Source: RGIG1927 sp045546275 (GTDB lineage Bacteria; Bacillota; Clostridia; UMGS1883). From it: a stretch of DNA of 64,000 nucleotides. Shown in pieces: positions 51,370 to 59,072 of this stretch (positions are counted from its first letter, which is position 1; the number at the start of each line of letters is the position of its first letter). The DNA lies in NCBI GenBank assembly GCA_045546275.1, contig JAZQCM010000006.1, positions 124,001 to 188,000 on the forward strand, in the 5' to 3' direction. The notes under the pieces are model-generated. The model had not been told where the DNA came from, did no database searches, and was given only the letters and a program-made list of their open reading frames with translations. A program made the position numbers and the translations under genes.

Positions 51370-52243
51370 AATTAAAAAAATTTAAACTAAGTTCCGTATC
51401 TTTTTCTATTTGCGCTTTCAAGTCATCAATTGAGTTGAATTTTGTTTCATTTCGTAAAAATTTATAAAACCTTACCTTTATATGCCTTTGGTAAATGTCG
51501 CCGTCAAAATTTGTTATAAAGGTTTCTATTCTTAAGTTGTTGTCGTTAACGGTGGGGTTTACACCAACGTTTGTAACGGATATATATTCCTGATTATCTA
51601 TAATGGTTTTTGTTGCATACACACCATAGGGAAGCTTTGGAAGATTTTCGGGATAAATATTTGCGGTGGGGAAGTTAAGCCTTCTTCCAAGCTTTTTGCC
51701 TTCCATCACCCTGCCACGCACTTCAAAGGGGCGTGTTAAAAGAGTGTTTGCAGTTTCAACATCGCCAACGGATAAAAGCTTTCTTATGCGACTGCTTGAC
51801 ACGGCTTCGCCTTTTTCCTCCATACAGGGAGAAACAAAAAGCTCAATGTGCTTTTTTGTGCAAAGCTCTTTTAAAAGGGCGCTGTCACCCTTTGCTCCTT
51901 TTCCGAAGGTGTAGTTAAAACCGCAAAAAAGTGCCTTTGCGTTAAGCTTTTCAAATAAAATGCTCTCCACAAACTCCTCCGGGGATAACGAAAGAGTTTT
52001 TTCATCGCATGAAAGAAAAACCACCTCATCAATACCCAAAGCTTTTATAAACTCCTCCTTCATGGAAAGAGTGGTAAGATATTCAGTTTTATGTCCGAAA
52101 AACTCCAGAGGTGATTTTTCGAAGGAAAGAGCAATGCTTTTAAAGCCTTTCTCTTTTGCATAGCGGACACAATCGGAGAGTATCGCCGAATGCGCCTTAT
52201 GCACTCCGTCGAAAAAACCCAGAGCGCACACAGTTTCTGTCAT
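51368..52243 (-). CDS. ribF: Bifunctional riboflavin kinase / FAD synthetase
   Basis: 291 residues. The N-terminal adenylyltransferase carries GFFDGVHKAHSAIL and the SSSRIRKLL motif. The C-terminal kinase carries GRRLNFPTANI and the GVYATKTIIDNQEYISVTNVGVNPT region. It makes FMN and FAD, needed by the flavin subunit at 11.2 kb and DusB. The ATG at 52243 overlaps the truB stop by one base (TGATG) with AAGGGG upstream. Last gene of the rimP operon. Confidence 0.95.
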   Translation of the reverse strand: MTETVCALGFFDGVHKAHSAILSDCVRYAKEKGFKSIALSFEKSPLEFFGHKTEYLTTLSMKEEFIKALGIDEVVFLSCDEKTLSLSPEEFVESILFEKLNAKALFCGFNYTFGKGAKGDSALLKELCTKKHIELFVSPCMEEKGEAVSSSRIRKLLSVGDVETANTLLTRPFEVRGRVMEGKKLGRRLNFPTANIYPENLPKLPYGVYATKTIIDNQEYISVTNVGVNPTVNDNNLRIETFITNFDGDIYQRHIKVRFYKFLRNETKFNSIDDLKAQIEKDTELSLNFFN

Positions 52244-53106
52244 CAATAAAACCCCTTAATCATCTTAAGGCAATTCCTGCCGTCAATTTCCTCCACACGA
52301 GAAAGGGCAATAAATTCACCTTCGTTGTCATACACTCTCAATGTTTCGCCAATGAATTTGTCAAAATAAATGGGAACACCGTTTTTAACCATTTTTGATT
52401 TTTTTGCATCAAGTGTAACTGAATTAAATTCCATAAAGCACGTATCCAGATTAAGAATACACCCTTTTGGGTCTTCTGCAATTTCCTCGGGTGTGTGTGC
52501 GTCGCTAAGTGAAAACACACCTGTTTTTGTGCGCCTTAACTCACTCACAGCGCCTAACGTGCCCAGCTTTTCGCCAATATCGTCGGCAAGAGTGCGAATG
52601 TATGTACCCTTTGAACAGCTTACACGAAGTGTTACAAAGGGAATGGAAATATCCATAATTTCAATTTCGTTTATGGTAACAGGGCGGGCAGCTCTTTCAA
52701 CCTCAATGCCCTGCCTTGCCAAGTCGTGAAGCCTTACCCCGTCAACAGAAATTGCCGAATACATAGGCGGTATTTGTTCTATTTCGCCCACAAAGGACAA
52801 AACCGCTTTCTCAATATCCTCTTTTGTTACGTTCACGGCTCTTTCTTCAATTACATTGCCCGACAAATCCAAGGTGTCGGTTTTTACCCCAAGCTTAATA
52901 GTGGTTACATATTCCTTATCAGTTGCAACAATAAGCTCGGCAGCACGGGTGGCATTACCCACCAAAATGGGCAAAACACCTGTTGCGTCAGGGTCAAGGG
53001 TGCCTGTGTGGCCAACACGCTTTGTGCCGTAGGCTTTTTTTATAAGTCCTAACGCCTTAAAGCTTGTAATGCCCATAGGCTTGTCCATTATTACAATGCC
53101 CTTCAC
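52243..53106 (-). CDS. truB: tRNA pseudouridine-55 synthase
   Basis: 287 residues with the TruB active site GHTGTLDPDATGVLP, catalytic Asp38, and the KGTYIRTLADDIG motif; a short PUA-like tail follows. It modifies U55 in the T-loop. The start is GTG at 53106, overlapping the nrnA stop (GTGA), with GGTGGAAGA upstream. Confidence 0.97.
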   Translation of the reverse strand: MKGIVIMDKPMGITSFKALGLIKKAYGTKRVGHTGTLDPDATGVLPILVGNATRAAELIVATDKEYVTTIKLGVKTDTLDLSGNVIEERAVNVTKEDIEKAVLSFVGEIEQIPPMYSAISVDGVRLHDLARQGIEVERAARPVTINEIEIMDISIPFVTLRVSCSKGTYIRTLADDIGEKLGTLGAVSELRRTKTGVFSLSDAHTPEEIAEDPKGCILNLDTCFMEFNSVTLDAKKSKMVKNGVPIYFDKFIGETLRVYDNEGEFIALSRVEEIDGRNCLKMIKGFY

Positions 53107-54056
53107 TCTTCCACCGCCTTTATAAGATGGGGAAGAATAATATCCCTTGCTTCTTCTACAGAGCCTTCAATAGTTAAGCCTGCAGCCTTTTCATGACCGC
53201 CACCGCCAAATATAGCGGCAATACGTTCAACGTTGTGCACGGTTTTACTCCTCAGGCTTATTTTTGCAAAGCCATCATCCTCCTCTTTTATAACAGCGGA
53301 AATCAAAACCGAGTCAATTGAGCGGGGAAGGTCACTGAGAGCTCCTGCATCGCCACGTGTTGCATTGCATTTTTCAATCATTTCGTTTGTAATAAGAGCA
53401 ACACCAACTTTTCCATCGGCAAAAAGCTCAATGGTATTTACCGCCGCAGCTCTTAACTTCATCAATGAAAAGGTTGTGCGGTAGTAAAGACTATTGGCAA
53501 GTCCATTTATGTCAACGCCTGCACGGATAATTTTTCCCAACAGCTCTGCCGATTTTTCGGTGGTGTTTGAAAAACGGAAGCAGCCTGTGTCCGAGGATAA
53601 CGCACAGTAAAGATATGTGCCTGTTTCTTTGTCAACCTCTATATTTGCCTTGCACATCAAATCGTACAAAACCTCTGCCGCAGCTGCAGCATTGGGATTA
53701 ACACAGCTTACGGGAGAATAAATTTCGTCAGATATATGATGGTCAATCCATGCAGTTTCCTTTGCGTTTTCAAAAAGAACACGCCTGTCCCCCAAACGCT
53801 CAATGGTGGAAACGTCAATGGCACACATTACATCGTAGTTGTATTCTTCGTTTTCGTCATAAATCAAAACATCGGAGTTCATAAAGCCCAAATGATAAGA
53901 CAGTGGCTCGGGCATAATTACATCAGCTTTAACATTGGCGCTACGCAAAATTGTACGTAGCGCCAATGCTGAACCCAAAGCATCCCAGTCGGGATTTATA
54001 TGGGGAAGTATACCCACCGATTTTTTTGAAAGTAAAAATTCCAGCGGATTAATCAT
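53103..54056 (-). CDS. nrnA: DHH-family oligoribonuclease/PAP phosphatase NrnA
   Basis: 317 residues with DHH motifs: HINPDWDALGSALAL, AIDVSTIERLGD, WIDHHISDE and the DHHA1 motif GGGHEKAAG. The first motif has PDWD where PDGD is more common. NrnA degrades nanoRNA and pAp. I start at the ATG 54056, inside the end of rbfA (8-nt overlap, AGAGGAA upstream); the open frame upstream is merely rbfA read out of frame. Confidence 0.93.
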   Translation of the reverse strand: MINPLEFLLSKKSVGILPHINPDWDALGSALALRTILRSANVKADVIMPEPLSYHLGFMNSDVLIYDENEEYNYDVMCAIDVSTIERLGDRRVLFENAKETAWIDHHISDEIYSPVSCVNPNAAAAAEVLYDLMCKANIEVDKETGTYLYCALSSDTGCFRFSNTTEKSAELLGKIIRAGVDINGLANSLYYRTTFSLMKLRAAAVNTIELFADGKVGVALITNEMIEKCNATRGDAGALSDLPRSIDSVLISAVIKEEDDGFAKISLRSKTVHNVERIAAIFGGGGHEKAAGLTIEGSVEEARDIILPHLIKAVEE

Positions 54057-54414
54057 TTTCCGGTTCCTCTTTTCTGATGACAGACTGGAGTAATTCGTTA
54101 ATGTGAGCGCCGTGCTCAATGGAGTTGTCGATTTCAAAGTGGAACTGGGGAAGAGCACGAAGTAACACTCTTGCACCGATTTCCTTTCGTATAAAACCTG
54201 CGGCACTCTTTAAACCCTTAATTGCCTCTTTCTTTGTTTCTTCGTCACCCATTATGCTCACAAAAACCTTTGCAAACTTTAAATCCTTGGTAACTGAAAC
54301 CGAAACAACGCTTGTCATAAGAGGAATTCTGGGGTCCTTTAATTCTCTTATAATATCTGACAAATGCTTTCTGATTTCTTCGGAAATTCTGTCAGTTCTC
54401 TGATAATTTGCCAT
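54049..54414 (-). CDS. rbfA: 30S ribosome-binding factor A
   Basis: 121 residues with the RbfA KH-like pattern: RTDRISEEIRKHLSDIIRELKDPRI and VSVTKDLKFAKVFVS, plus the helical C-terminus. It assists 16S rRNA 5' end maturation. It lies 108 nt downstream of infB, and that gap holds repeat copy C. Confidence 0.96.
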   Translation of the reverse strand: MANYQRTDRISEEIRKHLSDIIRELKDPRIPLMTSVVSVSVTKDLKFAKVFVSIMGDEETKKEAIKGLKSAAGFIRKEIGARVLLRALPQFHFEIDNSIEHGAHINELLQSVIRKEEPEND

Positions 54415-54454
54415 AATGCTAATTCCTTTCGGGCTGGAGAAAAATGATAATCAA

Positions 54455-54512
54455 AGAATTTCGCATGCGAAATTTTACCTGAGTTATTCACTATTCCCTA
54501 TTCACTATTCCC
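54455..54512. repeat. Intergenic AT-rich repeat, copy C
   Basis: Read on the minus strand: two exact 14-nt units GGGAATAGTGAATA (54512-54499 and 54498-54485), a short spacer, then the hairpin 54476-54455 with a 10-bp stem and AT loop (AAAATTTCGC paired with GCGAAATTCT). It lies between infB and rbfA inside the operon. Confidence 0.78.
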
Positions 54513-54514
54513 TC

Positions 54515-54534
54515 AAACAGGCTTATGCCTGTTT
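54515..54534 (-). repeat. Palindrome spanning the infB stop
   Basis: Eight-bp arms (AAACAGGC with GCCTGTTT); the stop codon overlaps the 4-nt loop. No U run follows; repeat copy C begins next to it. Confidence 0.65.
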
Positions 54535-56802
54535 AACTTCTTCCATTACAAAGCATTCGATGTTGTCGCCAACCTTAATGTCGTTGTAGTTTACAAAGCC
54601 CATACCGCATTCGTAGCCTGCATTAACTTCCTTGGCATCGTCCTTGAAACGCTTAAGAGAAGAAAGCTCACCTTCGTGGATAACAATACCGTCACGTACA
54701 ATTCGTACAGAGCAGTGACGAACAATCTTACCGTCTGTTACATAGCTACCTGCAATTGTGCCAACACCGGAAACCTTGAAGGTGTCACGGATTTCAGCAT
54801 GACCAATAACACTTTCACGGAACTTGGGTGAAAGCATACCGCGAAGAGCAGCTTCAATTTCTTCAATAGCTTCGTAAATTACACGGTATGTTCTAACGTC
54901 AACCTTGCTGGAATCAGCGGCACTTCTTGCACCTGCATCGGGACGTACATTAAAGCCAACAATGATTGCATTACTTGCAGCGGCAAGAGTAACGTCGCTT
55001 TCAGTAATACCGCCAACTGCACCGTGGATAACCTTAACCTTAACTTCTTCGTTCTGAATTTTTTCCAAGGACTGCTTCACAGCTTCAACGCTACCCTGAA
55101 CGTCCGCCTTAACAATAATGTTAAGAGTCTTCATTGCGCCTTCGCTTAAAACGTCAAAGAGGTTATCAAGACTTACCTTGCTCTGTGCCTTGAACACTTC
55201 ATCCTTAATCTTCTGCTTTCTTGTTTCAACAACGCTTCTTGCAGCTCTTTCATCGTCAACAACGTAGAAAGTATCGCCACCGTCGGGAGTTTCGGAAAGA
55301 CCAATAATTTCAACAGGAGTGGAAGGACCTGCCTCTTTAATCTTTCTGCCGTTGTGGTCAGTCATTGCTCTTACTCTACCAACAGCAGTACCTGCAACAA
55401 TAATGTCGCCTGCTTTAAGAGTACCGTTCTGTACAAGCACAGTTGCAACAGGACCACGACCCTTGTCAAGCTTGGATTCAACAACTGTACCCTTTGCCTG
55501 ACGGTTGGGGTTAGCCTTTAATTCCTTAAGCTCAGCTGTTAAAGTAAGCATTTCCAAAAGGTTGTCAATACCAATGTTCTGCTTTGCAGAAACTTCAACA
55601 CAAACTGTGTCACCGCCCCATTCTTCGGGAACAATGCCGTATTCTGTCAATTCCTGTCTTACTCTATCGGGGTTTGCACCTTCACGGTCAATCTTGTTGA
55701 TTGCAACAATAATGGAAACCTCTGCAGCCTTTGCGTGGTTAATAGCTTCGATTGTCTGAGGCATAATACCGTCATCGGCAGCAACTACAATAATTGCAAT
55801 GTCAGTAACCATTGCACCACGAAGTCGCATTGCTGTGAAGGCTTCATGACCGGGTGTGTCCAAAAATGTTACACTCTTACCGGACACGTTAACTGTATAA
55901 GCACCAATGTGCTGAGTAATACCGCCTGCTTCTGTTGCGGTAACGTTTGCTTTTCTGATACAGTCAAGAAGAGAAGTTTTACCATGGTCAACGTGACCCA
56001 TAACAACAACAACGGGAGGACGGGGAACAAGGTCTGTTTCTTCGTCGGGAGTGTCGTTGAAGAGCTTTTCTTCCAATGTAACAACAACTTCCTTTTCAAC
56101 CTCTGCGCCCATGTCTTCTGCAATCATGCTTGCTTCGTCAAAGCCGATTGTCTGGTTAACTGTTGCCATAATGCCAAGAGTCATTAATCTCTTAATGATT
56201 TCAACAGGACTGCACTTTAATTCCTTAGCCAAATCGCCAACTGTAATTTCATCGGGAATAAGAATGTGAAGCTTTTCCTGTTTCTTTTCCTTAACCTTCT
56301 TTTCCTGCATTTCTTCCACAGGCTGGTTCTTCTTGGACTGGTTCTGATTTTTATTCTTGTTTTTCTTAATCTTCTGCTTGTTTGTCTCAGTGTCCTTCAT
56401 GTCCACGTTAACAAGGTTCTGCGCCTTTTCACGATTGATCTGCTGTTCAAGGTCAACTGCGTTTGTACGTGTGTCAACGTATCTTACTTCCTTCTTGCGT
56501 GTGAACTTTTCATCGGGGAGAGGAGCTTCCTCTGTAGCGGATTCCTTCTTTTCCTTAGGTTCTTTAGCTGTCTGTTCTGCAGCTTCTTCCTTTTTGTTGA
56601 ACTGTGCACGGAGCATTGCTTCAAGGTCTTCACCCTTGTCATTCTTCTGAGTGTAGTATTCCAGAATAATGTCCATTTCATTACTTTCAAGTGAGCTCAT
56701 GTAGCTTTTTCCACTTATGTTGTATTTGGCGAGCACTTCCAATATTTCCTTGTTGGGAACGCCGAATTGCTTGGAAATTTCATGTATTTTGATCTTACTC
56801 AT
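54523..56802 (-). CDS. infB: Translation initiation factor IF-2
   Basis: 759 residues: N-terminal IF2_N segment (KIHEISKQFGVPNKEILEVL), a charged lysine/glutamate-rich linker, a second IF2_N near residue 190, and the GTPase domain with GHVDHGKTS, DTPGHEAF and NKID. The beta-barrel and initiator-tRNA-binding C-terminal domains follow. The ATG at 56802 follows GGAGGTG and overlaps the ylxQ stop by 8 nt. It brings formyl-Met-tRNA to the 30S subunit. Confidence 0.98.
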   Translation of the reverse strand: MSKIKIHEISKQFGVPNKEILEVLAKYNISGKSYMSSLESNEMDIILEYYTQKNDKGEDLEAMLRAQFNKKEEAAEQTAKEPKEKKESATEEAPLPDEKFTRKKEVRYVDTRTNAVDLEQQINREKAQNLVNVDMKDTETNKQKIKKNKNKNQNQSKKNQPVEEMQEKKVKEKKQEKLHILIPDEITVGDLAKELKCSPVEIIKRLMTLGIMATVNQTIGFDEASMIAEDMGAEVEKEVVVTLEEKLFNDTPDEETDLVPRPPVVVVMGHVDHGKTSLLDCIRKANVTATEAGGITQHIGAYTVNVSGKSVTFLDTPGHEAFTAMRLRGAMVTDIAIIVVAADDGIMPQTIEAINHAKAAEVSIIVAINKIDREGANPDRVRQELTEYGIVPEEWGGDTVCVEVSAKQNIGIDNLLEMLTLTAELKELKANPNRQAKGTVVESKLDKGRGPVATVLVQNGTLKAGDIIVAGTAVGRVRAMTDHNGRKIKEAGPSTPVEIIGLSETPDGGDTFYVVDDERAARSVVETRKQKIKDEVFKAQSKVSLDNLFDVLSEGAMKTLNIIVKADVQGSVEAVKQSLEKIQNEEVKVKVIHGAVGGITESDVTLAAASNAIIVGFNVRPDAGARSAADSSKVDVRTYRVIYEAIEEIEAALRGMLSPKFRESVIGHAEIRDTFKVSGVGTIAGSYVTDGKIVRHCSVRIVRDGIVIHEGELSSLKRFKDDAKEVNAGYECGMGFVNYNDIKVGDNIECFVMEEVKQA

Positions 56803-57109
56803 TCGCGCCACCTCCATATAATTTTAAAATTGCGGATGCAAAGTTGTCATCCAGTATTGCTAATGCCACAGTATTTTCTTTGCCTGTTGCCTTACTGAGC
56901 GTAGCCTTGTCGCTTACTTCAATGATGGGAACACTATTGTTTTTGCATTTGCCCATCAGGTTTCGTTTATTACTGTTGCCTAAGTCGGTGGGAACAACAA
57001 CAAGCTTTGCTTTCCCCGTGTCGCAGGCATCGGAGGCTAAAAACACTCCGAATTTTACCTTGCCTGCTCTTACCGCCAGGCCAATCATACCTAAAATTTT
57101 ATTTGTCAA
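56795..57109 (-). CDS. ylxQ: L7Ae/L30e-family RNA-binding protein YlxQ
   Basis: 104 residues of the L7Ae fold (ILGMIGLAVRAGKVKFGV, LVVVPTDLGNSNKRNL). YlxQ is a kink-turn-binding protein of unclear function encoded between ylxR and infB in Firmicutes, exactly the position here. It starts 6 nt after the ylxR stop. Confidence 0.93.
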   Translation of the reverse strand: MTNKILGMIGLAVRAGKVKFGVFLASDACDTGKAKLVVVPTDLGNSNKRNLMGKCKNNSVPIIEVSDKATLSKATGKENTVALAILDDNFASAILKLYGGGANE

Positions 57110-57114
57110 TTAAA

Positions 57115-57369
57115 TCATTCCCCAATTTTTTCATTAACTGCCTTAAATACATCTTCGGGAACACTGCTTTTGAAGGAGCGTTCAAAGCCCTTTGTTTTAA
57201 AAAGCTTGTCAAAGCATTCACGGCTTTTGCATATATATGCACCTCTGCCGCTCATTTTTCCTGTTTCGTCAAAGGAAATCTGACCGTCTTTTGCTTTAAC
57301 AACCCTCAAAAGAGATTGCTTTGGTTGCATTTTTCGGCAGACAACACACATTCTTTCGGGAGTGCTCAT
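57115..57369 (-). CDS. ylxR: YlxR family RNA-binding protein
   Basis: 84 residues with the YlxR signature PERMCVVCRKMQPKQSLLRVV and GRGAYICKSRECF. Reported roles include modulation of RNase P and transcription. It overlaps nusA by 4 nt and belongs to the conserved nusA-infB cluster. Confidence 0.95.
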   Translation of the reverse strand: MSTPERMCVVCRKMQPKQSLLRVVKAKDGQISFDETGKMSGRGAYICKSRECFDKLFKTKGFERSFKSSVPEDVFKAVNEKIGE

Positions 57370-58403
57370 ACCTGGCTGTCTCCCTTAATGTCAATCTTCC
57401 AGCCTGTAAGACGAGCTGCAAGGCGTGCGTTCTGACCTTCCTTACCAATTGCAAGGGAAAGCTGGAAATCGGGAACTGTTACAAATGCACTCTTTTGTTC
57501 TTCATCAATGGAAACTGTGGAAACTGTTGCGGGATTGAGTGCTGCGCTGATGTACTTTGCAATGTCATCATCGTAAAGGATAATGTCAACCTTTTCACCG
57601 CCTAAGGAGTCAACAACTGCTGCAACTCTTGCGCCCTTGGGGCCAACACAGCTACCTACAGGGTCAACGTTTTCGTTTTCGGAGAAAACGGAAATCTTTG
57701 TTCTGCTGCCTGCTTCACGAGCAATGGACTTAATAACAACTGTACCGTCCTGGATTTCGGGAACTTCCTGGCTGAAAAATCTCTTTACCATGCCGGGATG
57801 AGTTCTTGAAACAAGAAGCTGAAGTGCCTTTGTGGACTTCTTAACCTCCAACACATAAACCTTAACCATATCGCCAACGTGCAATTCTTCGCCGGGAATC
57901 TGTTCTGTGGGAGCAAGGAGTGCTTCGGCATTACCCATGTCAAGATAAACGCCTCTCTTTTCTATTTTAACAACCTTACCTGTTAATATGTCATTTTCTT
58001 TATCGGAAAACTGCATAAATACGTTTCCGCGTTCAGCTTCACGGATTTTCTGCACAACCATCTGCTTTGCAGTCTGTGCAGCAATTCTTCCGAAAGCGGC
58101 GGGGTCAGCCGGCAATTCAACCTTGTCGCCAAGCTGGTAACGAAGAGAAATTGTTCTTGCTTCTTCCAGAGACATTTCTGTTGAATCGTCTAAAACCTCT
58201 TCAACAACTGTCTTTTCAGCCCACACACGCATTGCACCTGTTTTTCTGTCAACTGATGCAAAGCAAATAAAGTTAGGACCAAAGTTTTTCTTGTAAGCTG
58301 TGATGAGCGCTGTTTCCAATGCTTCACACATAACTTCCTTGGGTATGTTCTTTTCTTTTTCCAGCGCTTCCAACGCTAAAATAAGTTCCTTGTTTGCGTT
58401 CAT
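57366..58403 (-). CDS. nusA: Transcription termination/antitermination factor NusA
   Basis: 345 residues: N-terminal RNA polymerase-binding domain (about 1-125), S1 domain (about 130-200) and two KH domains (GPKGARVAAVVDSL and SLAIGKEGQNARLAARLTG), with no acidic C-terminal repeats, as usual in Firmicutes. The ATG at 58403 follows GGAAGGTGAG; upstream in-frame residues overlap the end of rimP. Confidence 0.97.
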   Translation of the reverse strand: MNANKELILALEALEKEKNIPKEVMCEALETALITAYKKNFGPNFICFASVDRKTGAMRVWAEKTVVEEVLDDSTEMSLEEARTISLRYQLGDKVELPADPAAFGRIAAQTAKQMVVQKIREAERGNVFMQFSDKENDILTGKVVKIEKRGVYLDMGNAEALLAPTEQIPGEELHVGDMVKVYVLEVKKSTKALQLLVSRTHPGMVKRFFSQEVPEIQDGTVVIKSIAREAGSRTKISVFSENENVDPVGSCVGPKGARVAAVVDSLGGEKVDIILYDDDIAKYISAALNPATVSTVSIDEEQKSAFVTVPDFQLSLAIGKEGQNARLAARLTGWKIDIKGDSQV

Positions 58404-58422
58404 TTTTTTACTCACCTTCCAA

Positions 58423-58878
58423 TTAAAAATTAAATGCAAGTCTTATTGATGATGCCTTGCTTTTTTCTATGTTGATAATTTTTTCGCCGTAACTGATAGA
58501 GATTGTATCGTTATCGTGTGCAGTTAAAATGCCCGATAAGGCTTTACTGTTTTCGATGGGTGCATAAAGCTTGACATCAACCTCTTTGCCTAAGGCCTTT
58601 TCAAAATGCCAATCACGTGTAAGCTTGCGGTCAATACCGGGGGAGGAAACTTCGAAAATATACTCCTCTTTAATAGGGTCTAACGCATCAAGCTTTTCGT
58701 TGACCTCACGGCTTACATTTTCGCAATCCTCAATGGTTACGCCGCCGTCCTTGTCAATAAAAAGTCTTAAAAAGTAGCTGCCGCCCTCTTTTTTGTATTC
58801 GCACTCGTAAACATAAACTCCAAGTGCTTCACAAATGGGTGTGGCAAGCTCTTCCAAAACAGTTTCAATCTTAGCCAA
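58423..58878 (-). CDS. rimP: Ribosome maturation factor RimP
   Basis: 151 residues with RimP motifs GGSYFLRLFIDKDGGVTIEDC and FEVSSPGIDRKLTRDWHF. The start is TTG at 58878, set by GGAGGTG six bases upstream; a longer in-frame reading would run through the leader hairpin. It is the first gene of the rimP-to-ribF operon and assists 30S assembly. Confidence 0.95.
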   Translation of the reverse strand: MAKIETVLEELATPICEALGVYVYECEYKKEGGSYFLRLFIDKDGGVTIEDCENVSREVNEKLDALDPIKEEYIFEVSSPGIDRKLTRDWHFEKALGKEVDVKLYAPIENSKALSGILTAHDNDTISISYGEKIINIEKSKASSIRLAFNF

Positions 58879-58900
58879 GATTTTCACCTCCAACAATACA

Positions 58901-58923
58901 AAAGAGTGGACAACGCCCACTCT
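58901..58923 (-). promoter_or_regulatory. rimP leader hairpin (attenuator-like)
   Basis: On the minus strand an AAGAGTGG/CCACTCTT stem with a short loop is followed by TTTTG, close behind the transcription start. A terminator-like hairpin ahead of rimP is common in Firmicutes; feedback by NusA, encoded next, is a reasonable inference. Confidence 0.6.
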
Positions 58924-58940
58924 TACCTTCATACACGCCA

Positions 58941-58969
58941 ATTATACCACCAATTACTACCGATTGCAA
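58941..58969 (-). promoter_or_regulatory. rimP operon promoter
   Basis: Minus strand TTGCAA (58969-58964), 17-nt spacer, TATAAT (58946-58941) with a TG extension. Confidence 0.85.
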
Positions 58970-58998
58970 GAGTTTTTTCTATATTAATAAGAAAAAAC

Positions 58999-59027
58999 TT
59001 GAAGAAATGGTATAATAATAGTATAAT
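58999..59027 (+). promoter_or_regulatory. polA promoter
   Basis: TTGAAG (58999-59004), 17-nt spacer, TATAAT (59022-59027). Confidence 0.75.
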
Positions 59028-59072
59028 GAGTTGAAGAAAGATTATTATAATTATTACAATCGGAGTATTGAT

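Noticed and set aside
54056..54206. N-terminal extension of NrnA of 50 residues
   Set aside because: It reads the 3' end of rbfA out of frame, is Ser/Thr/Leu low-complexity, and a good ribosome-binding site marks the ATG at 54056.
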